Shown here one piece after another: positions 1-8,726 of a stretch of DNA of 64,000 nt. The stretch is taken from contig NC_014394.1 of assembly GCF_000145255.1 (NCBI RefSeq), positions 1,736,001 through 1,800,000 on the forward strand. Direction: 5' to 3'. The stretch comes from Gallionella capsiferriformans ES-2 (GTDB lineage: Bacteria > Pseudomonadota > Gammaproteobacteria > Burkholderiales > Gallionellaceae). The position numbers and the translations under genes are program-made. The notes beneath the pieces are model-generated. The model searched no databases and had not been told where the DNA came from. It saw nothing but the letters and a program-made list of their open reading frames with translations. Numbering within the stretch: position 1 is the stretch's first letter; each line of letters begins with the position of its first letter.

Positions 1-94
1 ACGCGGTTTCAAAGATAAGTTTTAACGACCACTCGCCTTGTTCGCTGTGAATATTATTAAACCGTTTTTTTTCAGGCTTGAGCGCTGCGGACAT
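1..94 (-). CDS. possible 5' end of an unidentified gene (cut by window edge)
   Basis: An open frame begins at an ATG (complement of 92-94), overlaps the end of scpA by about 20 bp in another frame, and runs off the left edge after about 31 codons (starts MSAALKPEKK). I do not recognise the fragment and it does not look like the start of ScpB. The position directly downstream of scpA suggests another member of the same leftward operon. It is too short to assign. Confidence 0.3.
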   Translation of the reverse strand, partial: MSAALKPEKKRFNNIHSEQGEWSLKLIFETA

Positions 95-860
95 AGATGA
101 CTCCAAACGTTGCAACCTGCTGTATTTCAATCAGATATTCTTTAGCAAGTTCCAGCATGGCGATAAACGTAACCACGAGTCTTGCACGGCCATCCGACAG
201 ATCGAAAAAGCTGTCGAAAGCGACATACTCGCCGCCTTTCAGACAGCGCAGAATATGCGCCATCTGTTCCCGGACGGAGAGTTGTTCGCGACGCACGGTA
301 TGATGCGTATTCACTCTGGCGCGTGCCAGCAAGCCCATCCATGCCAGCTTCAGATCTTCCACACTGATTCCCGGCTGACACGCCTCCACCGTCCGCTCGA
401 TGAGCACCGCAACCACCTCAAAATCCCGCCCGGCCTGCGGCAATTCATCAAGCTTTTGTGCGGCCAGTTTCATTTGCTCATATTCTTTGAGACGACGCAT
501 CAGTTCGATACGGGGGTCTTCTGCCTCATCGTCGGCGACCCTGACTGATTTTGGCAGCAACAGGCGCGACTTGATTTCGATCAGCACGGCCGCCATCAAC
601 AGATATTCGGCGGCCAGTTCCAGCTTGTGCTGCTTCAACAACTCGATATAGCTTAAATATTGCCGGGTCAACTCCGCCATCGGAATGTCCAGCACATCTA
701 AATTATGCTTTCGGATCAAATACAACAGCAAATCCAGCGGCCCCTGGAAATTTTCCAGCACCAGTTCCAGCGCATCCGGCGGAATATACAAATCCAGCGG
801 CAGCTGCAGCATAGGCTCGCCATGCAGACGTGCGACCGGCAGGATTTGAACTTCAACCAT
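72..860 (-). CDS. scpA: segregation and condensation protein A (ScpA)
   Basis: 262 residues, usual length for ScpA, the kleisin subunit that bridges Smc heads with ScpB in the bacterial condensin complex on the nucleoid. The N-terminal helical region around residues 33-60 has the family signature (FQGPLDLLLYLIRKHNLDVLDIP). A middle helical stretch with LMAAVLIEIKSRLLLP and a C-terminal winged-helix-like part with VVTFIAMLELAKE follow, as in kleisins. It starts 3 bp after the trpS stop, so it is probably the last recognisable gene of the operon that begins at ratA. scpB is not visible in the window. Confidence 0.95.
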   Translation of the reverse strand: MVEVQILPVARLHGEPMLQLPLDLYIPPDALELVLENFQGPLDLLLYLIRKHNLDVLDIPMAELTRQYLSYIELLKQHKLELAAEYLLMAAVLIEIKSRLLLPKSVRVADDEAEDPRIELMRRLKEYEQMKLAAQKLDELPQAGRDFEVVAVLIERTVEACQPGISVEDLKLAWMGLLARARVNTHHTVRREQLSVREQMAHILRCLKGGEYVAFDSFFDLSDGRARLVVTFIAMLELAKEYLIEIQQVATFGVIYVRSAQA

Positions 861-863
861 GGA

Positions 864-2066
864 TCAGGAGTAACTGAGCCCCATCGCTTCTCTCACATCG
901 CGCAAGGTCTCACCGGCGAGTTTGCGCGCCTTTTCGTTGCCGTCGGCGATGATGTTGCGCACCAGCGACGGGTCATCCAGGTACAGCTGCGCACGTTCTC
1001 TCATCGGACGCTGTTCGAGCAGCACCGCGTCGATCACCGGCTGTTTGCATTCGATACAGCCGATGCCAGCGCTCTTACAGCCCTGAATCACGCCCTGTTT
1101 CGTTTGCTCGCTGGAATACACCAGATGTAACTGCCAGACCGGACATTTTTCTGGATCACCCGGGTCAGTGCGCCGCGCACGCGCCGGATCCGTCGGCATG
1201 GTGCGAATTTTTTTAGCGACCGTCGCCTCGTCTTCGCGCAAGGTGATCGTGTTGTTGTAGGACTTGGACATTTTGCGCCCGTCCAGCCCCGGCATTTTCG
1301 AGGCAACCGTCAGCATCGCCTGCGGCTCTGACAAAATCATCTTGCCGCCGCCCTCGAGATAACCAAACAGCCGTTCGCGATCGCCCAGACTCAGACTCTG
1401 TTGCTCATCGAGCAGCGCCTTGGCGGATTCGAGCGCATCTCCATCGCCCTGCTCCTGAAACCGATTGCGCAGCTCATTGTATAAACGCGCTTTTTTGCTG
1501 CCCAGTTTTTTGATGGCCGATTCAGCTTTTTCGGCAAAGCCCGGATCGCGCCCGTACAAGTGATTGAAGCGGCGCGCAATTTCCCGCGTGAACTCAACAT
1601 GCGGCACCTGATCTTCGCCGACCGGCACTTGCGTGGCGCGGTAAATCAAGATGTCGGAACTCATCAACAGCGGATAGCCCAAAAACCCGTAGGTAGAAAG
1701 GTCCTTATCGGCCAGATGCAATTGCTGGTCCTTATAGGTCGGCATGCGTTCGAGCCAACCTAACGGGGTAATCATCGACAACAGCAAGTGCAACTCGGCG
1801 TGTTCCGGCACTTTAGACTGAATGAACAGCGTCGCGTGAGCTGGATCGATGCCGGCCGCCAGCCAGTCGACCACCATATCCCAGACGCTCTGCTCGATCA
1901 CTTGCGGCGATTCATAATGCGTGGTCAGCGCATGCCAGTCTGCAACAAAAAACAGGCATTCAAACTCATGCTGCATCTTGACCCAGTTTTTTAACACGCC
2001 ATGATAATGCCCCAGATGCAAACTTCCCGTGGGACGCATTCCCGATACGATGCGATCAGCAAACAT
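864..2066 (-). CDS. trpS: tryptophanyl-tRNA synthetase
   Basis: 400-residue class I aminoacyl-tRNA synthetase that charges tRNA-Trp in the cytosol. The HIGH-type signature is HLGH at residues 17-20 after the RPTG turn, and the KMSKS loop is at 265-269 (GRKMSKS). It is longer than the ~330-residue enterobacterial enzyme because of a charged insertion at roughly residues 155-230, which as I recall is usual for betaproteobacterial TrpRS. Its start directly abuts the stop of the M50 protease gene upstream, and scpA follows 3 bp downstream, so the genes are almost certainly cotranscribed. Confidence 0.97.
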   Translation of the reverse strand: MFADRIVSGMRPTGSLHLGHYHGVLKNWVKMQHEFECLFFVADWHALTTHYESPQVIEQSVWDMVVDWLAAGIDPAHATLFIQSKVPEHAELHLLLSMITPLGWLERMPTYKDQQLHLADKDLSTYGFLGYPLLMSSDILIYRATQVPVGEDQVPHVEFTREIARRFNHLYGRDPGFAEKAESAIKKLGSKKARLYNELRNRFQEQGDGDALESAKALLDEQQSLSLGDRERLFGYLEGGGKMILSEPQAMLTVASKMPGLDGRKMSKSYNNTITLREDEATVAKKIRTMPTDPARARRTDPGDPEKCPVWQLHLVYSSEQTKQGVIQGCKSAGIGCIECKQPVIDAVLLEQRPMRERAQLYLDDPSLVRNIIADGNEKARKLAGETLRDVREAMGLSYS

Positions 2067-2717
2067 TTAAATTCCAACCATAATAAAAAGAAGATTCTCA
2101 ACAAACTTGACCAGGGGAAACAGCACCCAGCTCAGCACCGGCGTCATTGCCATAAAAATCAGGATAAACATGCCATAAGGCTCAATCCGGCTCAGCTGAT
2201 ACGCCTCACGATGCGGCAGCAGACTCACCGCAACGCGCCCGCCGTCGAGCGGCGGCAGCGGCAACAAATTCAACACCAGCAGCACGACATTGATCTTGAT
2301 ACCTATTCCGGCCATACCCATCAACGGCTCGGCAAAATAATTCTCAGGGAATGCCGCTGAAAACTTGAACAGCAGTGCCCAGCCGAGTGCCATGACCAGA
2401 TTAGATAGAGGGCCTGCAAGCGCCACCCACAGCATGTCCTTTTTCGGATGGCGCAGCCCGCCAAAATTAACCGGCACGGGTTTAGCCCAACCGAACAGCA
2501 CGCCGCCCAGCACCAGCGTCAACAGCGGCAAGAGCACAGTACCGACCGGATCAATATGACGCAGCGGATTTAGACTGATGCGCCCCTGCAAATAGGCGGT
2601 ATTATCGCCAAAATGTCGCGCCGCATAGCCGTGCGCCGCTTCGTGCAGCGTAATGGCGAATAAAATAGGAATCGCGGCGAGCGTGATCGTCTGGACTAGC
2701 TGATCGATTTGCATCAT
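2067..2717 (-). CDS. site-2 protease family membrane metalloprotease (M50)
   Basis: 216-residue multi-pass inner-membrane protein of the rhomboid-unrelated M50 (site-2 protease) family. The zinc motif HEAAH lies at residues 25-29 in the first membrane helix, and the second conserved motif LNLLPLPPLDGG is near 148-159, supplying the third zinc ligand. No PDZ domain is present, so it is the short form rather than RseP. The natural substrate is unknown. The first two codons are both ATG, and the start overlaps the yciO stop by 4 bp (ATGA), indicating translational coupling. Confidence 0.92.
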   Translation of the reverse strand: MMQIDQLVQTITLAAIPILFAITLHEAAHGYAARHFGDNTAYLQGRISLNPLRHIDPVGTVLLPLLTLVLGGVLFGWAKPVPVNFGGLRHPKKDMLWVALAGPLSNLVMALGWALLFKFSAAFPENYFAEPLMGMAGIGIKINVVLLVLNLLPLPPLDGGRVAVSLLPHREAYQLSRIEPYGMFILIFMAMTPVLSWVLFPLVKFVENLLFIMVGI

Positions 2718-3343
2718 TGCGTAATTCCGAACGGCGCGATGTCGCCTATCCCCTGCCGCAACAGCACAGGGTGCTCTCCTGTCAGGTCAATCACGGTCGT
2801 GAAATCCACGCCGGCAGCGCCGCCGTCGATCACGGCATCCACCTTCTTTTCCAGCAATTCGCGTATCCGCTCGGCGTCATTCAAAGGCCAGACTTCGTCA
2901 GGCAAAATCAATGTGGAACTGGACATCGGCTCACCCAGCTCTTCGAGCAAGGCCAGCGCCACCGGATGATCAGGGATGCGGATACCGATGGTGCTGCGTT
3001 TGGGATGTTGCAGCCGCTTGGGCACCTCGCGGGTCGCTTCCAGAATAAAGGTGTAACTGCCCGGCGTATTCGCTTTGAGCAGCCTGAATTGCGCGTTATC
3101 CACCCGCGCATAATTGGAAATCTCCGACAAATCCCGGCACATCAGCGTCAGGTAATGCTCATCATCCAATTGACGGATCTCGCGTATGCGACTTACCGCG
3201 TTCTTGTCGTCCAGCAGGCATCCTAATGCGTAGCAGGAATCGGTCGGATAGACCACGATACCGCCGTCTTTAAGTATCGACACGGCCTGTTTGATCAGGC
3301 GCATGTTGATGTTGTTCGGATAGATGGTAAAAAACTGTGACAT
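2714..3343 (-). CDS. yciO: YciO (Sua5/YciO/YrdC family)
   Basis: About 209 residues from the second ATG, which gives the MSQFF start that matches E. coli YciO; an upstream ATG would add four residues. The conserved nucleotide-binding YrdC fold is visible as YPTDSCYALGC, LMCRDLSE, NTPGSYTFIL and IGIRIPDHP. The family includes L-threonylcarbamoyladenylate synthases (TsaC/Sua5) for tRNA t6A, but YciO itself is a distinct branch whose own role is less certain. It is embedded between the PHP-domain gene and the M50 protease gene, overlapping the latter by 4 bp. Confidence 0.93.
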   Translation of the reverse strand: MSQFFTIYPNNINMRLIKQAVSILKDGGIVVYPTDSCYALGCLLDDKNAVSRIREIRQLDDEHYLTLMCRDLSEISNYARVDNAQFRLLKANTPGSYTFILEATREVPKRLQHPKRSTIGIRIPDHPVALALLEELGEPMSSSTLILPDEVWPLNDAERIRELLEKKVDAVIDGGAAGVDFTTVIDLTGEHPVLLRQGIGDIAPFGITQ

Positions 3344-3360
3344 AGTCGTGTCCATTTAAA

Positions 3361-4209
3361 TTACTGGAATGCTTCCCAGACCGGACGGCAGATCATCGGC
3401 AGATCAGGCAGACGCCCCAGATCGCGATAGCTCTCAGCCGGCCCGTGAAAATCGGAACCGCATGAAGACATCAGCTTGAATTCATCGGCATAACGTGAAA
3501 ATTCGGCGTATTGCTCTGGCGTATGGCTGCCGGTGACGACTTCCAGCGCCTCGCCGCCAAGCGCCGCAAACTCAGTGAGCAGCGTGTGCATGGTTTGCCG
3601 CCCCATGCTGTGACGACCCACCATATAGCGGCCCGGGTGCGCGAGCACCGCAATTCCCCCGCTGCCCTTAATCCATGCGATCGCATCGCCCAACTCAGCC
3701 CACTGATGCGGCACGTAACCCGGTTTTCCGGTCGCAAGGTAACGGTTGAATACGCTTTTAACATCCTTGCAATGCCCGGCCTCGACCAGATAGCGGGCGA
3801 AATGCGTGCGGCCTATCATGTTCGGGTTACTGGCAAACTTCAGAGCGCCATGATAAACCCCGCCGATACCGGCGCGGGCCAGTTCATCGCCCATTTTACG
3901 GGCACGCTCGCCCCGTCCGCTGCGCACGCTGCGCAAGCCCTCCTGCAAGGCAGGAAAAGCGGGATCAATGGCAAGCCCCACGATGTGCAAGGTGTGCTTA
4001 CGCCAGGTCACCGAAATTTCGACGCCGTTGATAAAGATCATGCCGTGCCCGCTTGCTACCGCGCGCGCCTCATCGAGTCCATCCGTATCGTCGTGATCGG
4101 TCAGCGCCAGCATTTTGACACCGCGCCCGAACGCGCGCTCGACCACTTCGGTCGGCGTCAAGGTTCCGTCGGAAATATTAGAGTGGCAATGCAGGTCGTA
4201 ATCAAGCAT
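3361..4209 (-). CDS. yciV: PHP-domain phosphoesterase (YciV/TrpH family, RNase AM-like)
   Basis: 282 residues from the ATG at 4209. I chose this start because a perfect AGGAGG lies 7 nt upstream; an ATG eight codons earlier has no such site. The metal-binding PHP motifs are clear: DLHCHSNISDGT at the N terminus, LTDHDD, the central LAHPGRY and the C-terminal SDFHGP. E. coli homologues act as 5'-3' exonuclease on short RNA (RNase AM) and as 3',5'-nucleotide bisphosphate phosphatase. It sits between ratB and yciO, with yciO beginning 17 bp after its stop. Confidence 0.92.
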   Translation of the reverse strand: MLDYDLHCHSNISDGTLTPTEVVERAFGRGVKMLALTDHDDTDGLDEARAVASGHGMIFINGVEISVTWRKHTLHIVGLAIDPAFPALQEGLRSVRSGRGERARKMGDELARAGIGGVYHGALKFASNPNMIGRTHFARYLVEAGHCKDVKSVFNRYLATGKPGYVPHQWAELGDAIAWIKGSGGIAVLAHPGRYMVGRHSMGRQTMHTLLTEFAALGGEALEVVTGSHTPEQYAEFSRYADEFKLMSSCGSDFHGPAESYRDLGRLPDLPMICRPVWEAFQ

Positions 4210-4239
4210 TCCCACGCCTCCTGCGCTCAGCAAAACCGC

Positions 4240-4551
4240 TCACGCGTCACCACCGCCTTTTTTCATGACCTTGCCTTCTTCGGCACGGCGACGGCGCACT
4301 TCTTTAGGGTCTGCGATCAGCGGACGATAAATCTCGATGCGATCCATTTCCCGCAGCACGGCGTCCGCTTTCGTCAGTTTGCCAAAAATTCCCAGCTTGT
4401 GAGCGGCCAGATCGAGTTCGGGATACTTTTCCAACAGGCCGCTGGCTTGTATGCCCTCCAACACGGTCGTGCCCTCAGGAACCGCTTTTTTTAGCAGCGT
4501 TTGTTCGTCTCGCAGGGCATACACTATTTCGATATTTATTTTGTCAGTCAT
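4240..4551 (-). CDS. rnfH: RnfH/RatB family ubiquitin-like protein
   Basis: 103-residue small protein of the UPF0125 (RnfH/RatB) family. The diagnostic core is visible: an N-terminal strand IEIVYALRDEQ, then GIFGKLTKADAVLREMDRIEIYRPLIADPKE, ending in a basic tail RRRRAEEGK. These proteins have a beta-grasp fold and are almost always encoded directly after ratA, as here, with a 4-bp overlap of start and stop codons. The biochemical role is not settled. Confidence 0.93.
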   Translation of the reverse strand: MTDKINIEIVYALRDEQTLLKKAVPEGTTVLEGIQASGLLEKYPELDLAAHKLGIFGKLTKADAVLREMDRIEIYRPLIADPKEVRRRRAEEGKVMKKGGGDA

Positions 4552-4985
4552 GTGTTCGGATAAACTTTCTCGGCCCGGTGTATAAAGGCATCCACGAAGC
4601 TGTTGGCGATGTAATGAAACACCGGCCCGACCAGCTTTTCCAGCAATTTACTGGAAAACTCGTAGTGGAGACGGAATTCTATTTTACAGGCAGAATCGTT
4701 GAGCGGAATAAATCGCCAGCAGCCATCCAAATGGCGGAACGGCCCGTCCTGCAAGGTAATGTCGATTTGACTGGGCGGCGTTCGGTTGTTTTCAGTCGTA
4801 AAACTTTGTTTAATATGATGATAATTTATATGCACCGTCGCGTGAACAACATTATCCGACTTATCTACCACGCTCGATCCGCCGCACCAGGGCAGAAAAT
4901 CGGGATAGTCTTCGACGCAATCCACCAGCTGAAACATCTGTTCCGCACTGTGTGCAACCAATACTGTTTTCTCAACCGTCGCCAT
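4548..4985 (-). CDS. ratA: RatA-like START/SRPBCC protein (coenzyme Q-binding type)
   Basis: About 145 residues from the ATG at 4985 (MATVEKTVLV); the open frame extends 20 codons further up, but that would consume the divergent promoter region before smpB. The SRPBCC fold is seen in HSAEQMFQLVDCVEDYPDFLPWC and in the C-terminal helix GPVFHYIANSFVDAFIHRAEKVY. Bacterial relatives are described as ribosome-association toxin RatA or as coenzyme Q10-binding Coq10-type proteins. I cannot choose between these roles from sequence. It is the first gene of the leftward operon. Confidence 0.9.
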   Translation of the reverse strand: MATVEKTVLVAHSAEQMFQLVDCVEDYPDFLPWCGGSSVVDKSDNVVHATVHINYHHIKQSFTTENNRTPPSQIDITLQDGPFRHLDGCWRFIPLNDSACKIEFRLHYEFSSKLLEKLVGPVFHYIANSFVDAFIHRAEKVYPNT

Positions 4986-5050
4986 TAGCAATCTAGATAC
5001 AATTCCAAAGGCTGGTAGAATAGCCGAACACACAGCAAAATTCACCTATC

Positions 5051-5500
5051 ATGAGCATTATTCAGAATAAAAAAGCATTTCACGAATACTTCGTCGAAGA
5101 CAAATACGAGGCGGGGCTGATGCTGGAGGGATGGGAAGTCAAAGCCATTCGTGCCGGGCGCGCCCAATTGAAGGAAGCCTACGTCACCGCAAAGGACGGC
5201 GCGCTGTACCTGTTCGGCTCGCATATCAGCCCGCTACTCAATGCTTCCACGCACATCCACCCTGATCCGGTGCGCACCCGAAAACTGCTGCTGCATGCAG
5301 CAGAGATTTCAAAAATCCTGATCAAAGTGCAGCGGGCGGGTTACACCGTGATGCCGCTGGACATGCATTACAAGGGCGGGCGCGTCAAACTGGCCATCGG
5401 CCTTGCCAAAGGCAAAAAGCTTCATGACAAGCGCGCTACGGAAAAAGAGAAAGACTCAAAACGCGAAGTCGCTCAGGCGATGAAAAAAGAGCGGCGCTAA
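5051..5500 (+). CDS. smpB: SsrA-binding protein SmpB
   Basis: 149-residue partner of tmRNA in trans-translation; it delivers tmRNA to stalled ribosomes. Family motifs are complete: NKKAFHEYF at the N terminus, [24 protein letters not shown], the GSHISPL loop, and the basic C-terminal tail with [15 protein letters not shown]. Transcribed divergently from ratA, with only 65 bp between starts. A TAGAAT at 5016-5021 could be its -10 element, but no convincing -35 is seen. The tmRNA gene (ssrA) is not in the window. Confidence 0.97.
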   Translation: MSIIQNKKAFHEYFVEDKYEAGLMLEGWEVKAIRAGRAQLKEAYVTAKDGALYLFGSHISPLLNASTHIHPDPVRTRKLLLHAAEISKILIKVQRAGYTVMPLDMHYKGGRVKLAIGLAKGKKLHDKRATEKEKDSKREVAQAMKKERR

Positions 5501-5521
5501 CGAATTTATGGAGCATGCCGG

Positions 5522-6085
5522 ATGAAACGATTCATTTTTATGCTTGCCACCCTGCTACCCCTGACTGGAGTTGCCATGACTAACAACACACAAACAGCTT
5601 ATCTTGCCGGCGGTTGCTTCTGGGGACTGGCCGATCTGGTCCGGCAAATGCCGGGGGTGATTGCGACCGAGGTCGGCTATACCGGCGGCACAACCCCCAA
5701 CGCCGTGTATGAACAGGTCAAGACCGGACGCACCGGGCATGCCGAATCGCTCAAAATTGTTTTTAATCCCGAAAAACTCAGCTACCGGCATCTTTTGTTC
5801 GAGTTTTTCCGCATGCACAACCCGACCACGCGCAACCAGCAGGGAAACGACATCGGCAGCCAGTACCGCTCGGCCATTTTTTATCTGGATGAGGCGCAGC
5901 AGCATACCGCGATGGAGGTCATTAAAACCGCAGAGGCCTCTGGCGAATTAAAAAGTAAAATCGTCACCGAAGTGGTGCCGTTCCGCGAATTTTACCGGGC
6001 AGAGGAATACCACCAGCAATATCTAATCAAACACCCCGGCGGCTACACCTGCCACTACATCAGACGCCTGAATCTGGGAGAGTAA
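5522..6085 (+). CDS. msrA: peptide-methionine (S)-S-oxide reductase, possibly exported
   Basis: 187 residues. MsrA reduces the S epimer of methionine sulfoxide in oxidised proteins. The catalytic motif GCFWG is at residues 31-35 (Cys32), followed by VGYTGG and GHAESLKIVF. Residues 1-18 form a short signal-like peptide (basic MKR, hydrophobic core, LTGVA end). A second ATG at codon 19 has its own ribosome-binding site (GGAG, 5 nt away), while the first ATG has GGAG 7 nt away. Both an exported and a cytosolic form are therefore possible. It follows smpB by 21 bp and converges on cysG. Confidence 0.95.
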   Translation: MKRFIFMLATLLPLTGVAMTNNTQTAYLAGGCFWGLADLVRQMPGVIATEVGYTGGTTPNAVYEQVKTGRTGHAESLKIVFNPEKLSYRHLLFEFFRMHNPTTRNQQGNDIGSQYRSAIFYLDEAQQHTAMEVIKTAEASGELKSKIVTEVVPFREFYRAEEYHQQYLIKHPGGYTCHYIRRLNLGE

Positions 6086-6124
6086 TACACCGGGTCCGTG
6101 CAGCAACAGCAGGGATACGCAGCG

Positions 6125-7489
6125 CTAGCACCACGACAGCGTGTCACGCAGCTTGACCACTTCGCCGATGATAATCAGACAGGGAGATTTCAGCCCCGCG
6201 CTAGCCACCTTGTCTGCCAGCGTCTGCAACGTGCCCACCACCACGACCTGATCGGGTTGGGTGCCGTTCATGACAACCGCAGCAGGCCAGTCTGGTATGA
6301 GACCGTGGGCCATCATTTGACGGCAAATCTCGGCCAGCGCACCCAAGCCCATGTAGATAACGACCGTCTGTCCCGGCCTGCACAAGGCCTCCCAGTCCAG
6401 ATCAAGCACGCCTTCCTTGAGGTGTCCGGTGGTAAAAATTACCGACTGCGCATAGTCTCGATGGGTGAGCGGAATGCCGGCATACGCTGAAACACCGGAT
6501 GCAGCGGTAATCCCGGGCACCACCTGAAAAGGAATGCCGTGTTCTGAGAGTGTTTCGATTTCTTCGCCACCGCGCCCGAAGATAAACGGATCGCCGCCCT
6601 TCAGTCGCACAACGCGGCGGCCCTCCATGGCCAATTTAACCAGCAGCGCATTGATCTCCTGCTGAGGCAGCGTGTGATTGTCACGCTGCTTGCCGACAAA
6701 AATTCGCGCAGCATCGCGGCGCGTCATATCCAGAATCTGCGCGGACACTAGATTGTCGTACACCACCACATCGGCCTTTTGCATCAGGCGCAGCGCGCGA
6801 AATGTCAATAAATCAGGATCGCCCGGCCCGGCACCCACCAGATAGACCTCACCTTGCGGCCGCAACCCCGCATCCTCCAGTTGAGCCATCAACTGAGCCT
6901 TTGCACCGGCCGCATCACCTGCCAGCACCTTTTCAGCAATCACGCCGTCCAGCGCATTTTCCCAAAAGATACGCCGACTGGCAGCGGTGGAGATACGCGC
7001 CTTAACGGTGTCGCGCATATCGGCGCAAAATTGAGCCAGATGGCCATAACGCGCCGGGATCATCGTCTCAAGCGTCGCGCGCAACATGCGAGCCAGCACC
7101 GGGGATGCCCCGCCGCTGGAAAAAGCCACCACCAGCGGCGAGCGATCCAGTATCGAGGGCATGATAAAACTGCACAGCTCCGGACTATCGACCACATTCA
7201 CCGGAATGTTCAGCAGGCGTGCCTGTTGCGAGACGTCAAAATTGACCGCGCGGTCATCCGTCGCCGCAATCACCAGCACGACGCCGTCAAGGTGCACGGC
7301 TGCAAAACGTGCGTGGATACATTCAACACCCGTCAGAGCGGCGAATTCAGCGCAGAACGCCGGCGCCACGACCCTGACCGAAGCACCGGCACTGAGCAGG
7401 ACCGACGCCTTGCGCAACGCGACCTCACCGGCACCGACCACCAGACAAGTGCGCCCTTTAACCTTCATAAAAACGGGGAGAAAATCCAT
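6125..7489 (-). CDS. cysG: siroheme synthase CysG (trifunctional)
   Basis: 454 residues, full length. It converts uroporphyrinogen III to siroheme, the cofactor of sulfite and nitrite reductases. The N-terminal dehydrogenase/ferrochelatase half begins with the NAD-binding VVGAGEVALRK. The central dimerisation part is followed by the SUMT methyltransferase half from about residue 215 (VYLVGAGPGDPDLLTFRALR), with VVRLKGGDPFIFGRGGEE and the SAM-site ITAASGVSAYAGIPLTHR. No reductase gene lies nearby; the nearest neighbour in the same direction is the HPP-family membrane protein. Confidence 0.97.
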   Translation of the reverse strand: MDFLPVFMKVKGRTCLVVGAGEVALRKASVLLSAGASVRVVAPAFCAEFAALTGVECIHARFAAVHLDGVVLVIAATDDRAVNFDVSQQARLLNIPVNVVDSPELCSFIMPSILDRSPLVVAFSSGGASPVLARMLRATLETMIPARYGHLAQFCADMRDTVKARISTAASRRIFWENALDGVIAEKVLAGDAAGAKAQLMAQLEDAGLRPQGEVYLVGAGPGDPDLLTFRALRLMQKADVVVYDNLVSAQILDMTRRDAARIFVGKQRDNHTLPQQEINALLVKLAMEGRRVVRLKGGDPFIFGRGGEEIETLSEHGIPFQVVPGITAASGVSAYAGIPLTHRDYAQSVIFTTGHLKEGVLDLDWEALCRPGQTVVIYMGLGALAEICRQMMAHGLIPDWPAAVVMNGTQPDQVVVVGTLQTLADKVASAGLKSPCLIIIGEVVKLRDTLSWC

Positions 7490-7603
7490 CTAAAACCTTT
7501 GTAAAACGCTTATTGATTACTCTTGAAGGATGCGATCTTAACGGAGCTTGCTCGTCCCACCACTTACAACCCGTTCCGCCCGCGCGCTGCTTAACTTGCA
7601 ACT

Positions 7604-7657
7604 TCTAATGCAGATTGAATAGTGAGTCAGTTTCATCGACACAGTCTAATGCAGATT
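7604..7657. repeat. 13-bp direct repeat at the end of the HPP gene
   Basis: TCTAATGCAGATT occurs at 7604-7616 and again at 7645-7657. The right copy covers the last codons and stop of the HPP-family gene. The left copy lies 41 bp away in the cysG/HPP intergenic region, suggesting a small local duplication or slippage. Confidence 0.6.
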
Positions 7658-8578
7658 AGGCATTGAGGCCTGCCTGATCCGGTGCCACTCGCCATTTTTG
7701 AAGATCACTTCATAGCGCTGCCAGCCAGTGAATTCTGCAAGGGTCATCGTTTTTACCGCCCCCACGCCTTCTCCTGCCACCACGGTAAAAGTGATGAGGG
7801 CATCAGTGCCGGTGCCTGAACATTCGATGACACGACGCACAGACAAACTATCGCCCGTCTCACCGTTGCTGTAATAAAAACCCGGCGTAATTACGTCCGG
7901 CAGGTCCGACAACTGCCACGCATGCTTGCAGGCTAACCGGTATAGCCTGAGCAAATCTTCTTCGCGAATATCGACATAAGTGCCAATCTCATCGAGCGCA
8001 TACCTAAAATCGGCCTGCCCCAGAGGATGATCATTGCTGTTGCTCTGCACCGCTTTAACGGTCTTTTGCAAGCGTGCAGGATAGCGACGCCACGGAAATG
8101 CATAGTTCACCGCAATGGCGGCAAGCAACAGGATGAGCGCATTGATCAGCACTGGCGTGAGAACAAATTGAAACCCCAGATCATGCACCTGTGCACCGCC
8201 AATCACCGCAGTAATGGCTGTTGCACCGCCGGGCGGATGAATGCAGCGCAGGTAATACATCAACGCGATCGCCAGCGCTACTGCCAGAGGCGCCGCGATC
8301 AGCATATCCGGAACAAGTTGTGCACAAGAAACACCGATCAACGCGGAGAACACATGTCCGCCCATCAGCGGCCAGGGTTGCGATAATGCGCCATTGGGCA
8401 CGGCAAACAGCAGCACGGCGGATGCGCCCATGGACGCAACCAGCAGCGCCGCCCCCTGTGTGCCTAAATAATGCTGGCTAACCCACATGGCCAGCAAGAT
8501 GCCGATAAAGCCACCGATGCCTGAGATAATTTTCTCCGCATGGCCGCCTGCTTCGACTCCGCCCCTGATAAAGTTCAT
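7646..8578 (-). CDS. HPP family integral membrane protein
   Basis: 310 residues. The first ~165 form the HPP membrane domain: helices at about 17-35, 41-60, 73-90, 92-110 and 140-160, with the name-giving HPPGGATAITA motif near 113-123 and a preceding MGASAVLLFAVPNG. Residues ~195-310 are a soluble extension of unknown type (DEIGTYVDIREEDLLRLYRLACKHAW). HPP proteins of plant chloroplasts and cyanobacteria have been reported to transport nitrite. Placement next to cysG (siroheme for nitrite or sulfite reductase) makes a role in anion uptake attractive, but this is inference. Confidence 0.85.
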   Translation of the reverse strand: MNFIRGGVEAGGHAEKIISGIGGFIGILLAMWVSQHYLGTQGAALLVASMGASAVLLFAVPNGALSQPWPLMGGHVFSALIGVSCAQLVPDMLIAAPLAVALAIALMYYLRCIHPPGGATAITAVIGGAQVHDLGFQFVLTPVLINALILLLAAIAVNYAFPWRRYPARLQKTVKAVQSNSNDHPLGQADFRYALDEIGTYVDIREEDLLRLYRLACKHAWQLSDLPDVITPGFYYSNGETGDSLSVRRVIECSGTGTDALITFTVVAGEGVGAVKTMTLAEFTGWQRYEVIFKNGEWHRIRQASMPNLH

Positions 8579-8681
8579 GTATGTTCCGCGCTAACATTAA
8601 AGGTGAATAGCGATTGACGGGCATTGCCGCCCGGCGTGCCGTCAGTCAACATGCGTGGTGTTTAACGCTAAACTCAAAGCA

Positions 8682-8710
8682 GATAAGGTCTGATGTCACC
8701 CGACCTTATC
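8682..8710 (-). terminator. possible terminator after cphA
   Basis: Inverted repeat GATAAGGTC (8682-8690) / GACCTTATC (8702-8710) with an 11-nt loop, beginning 16 bp beyond the cphA stop. On the minus strand it is followed by TGCTTTGA, a poor T-run, so termination strength is doubtful. Confidence 0.4.
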
Positions 8711-8726
8711 CTGTTTTAAGGCGCAA

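Noticed and set aside
3511..4494. 327-codon plus-strand frame opposite the PHP and rnfH genes
   Set aside because: Shadow of two well-supported minus-strand genes; no domain, no ribosome-binding site.
5016..5021. TAGAAT as smpB promoter -10
   Set aside because: No acceptable -35 at the right distance, so not listed as a promoter feature.
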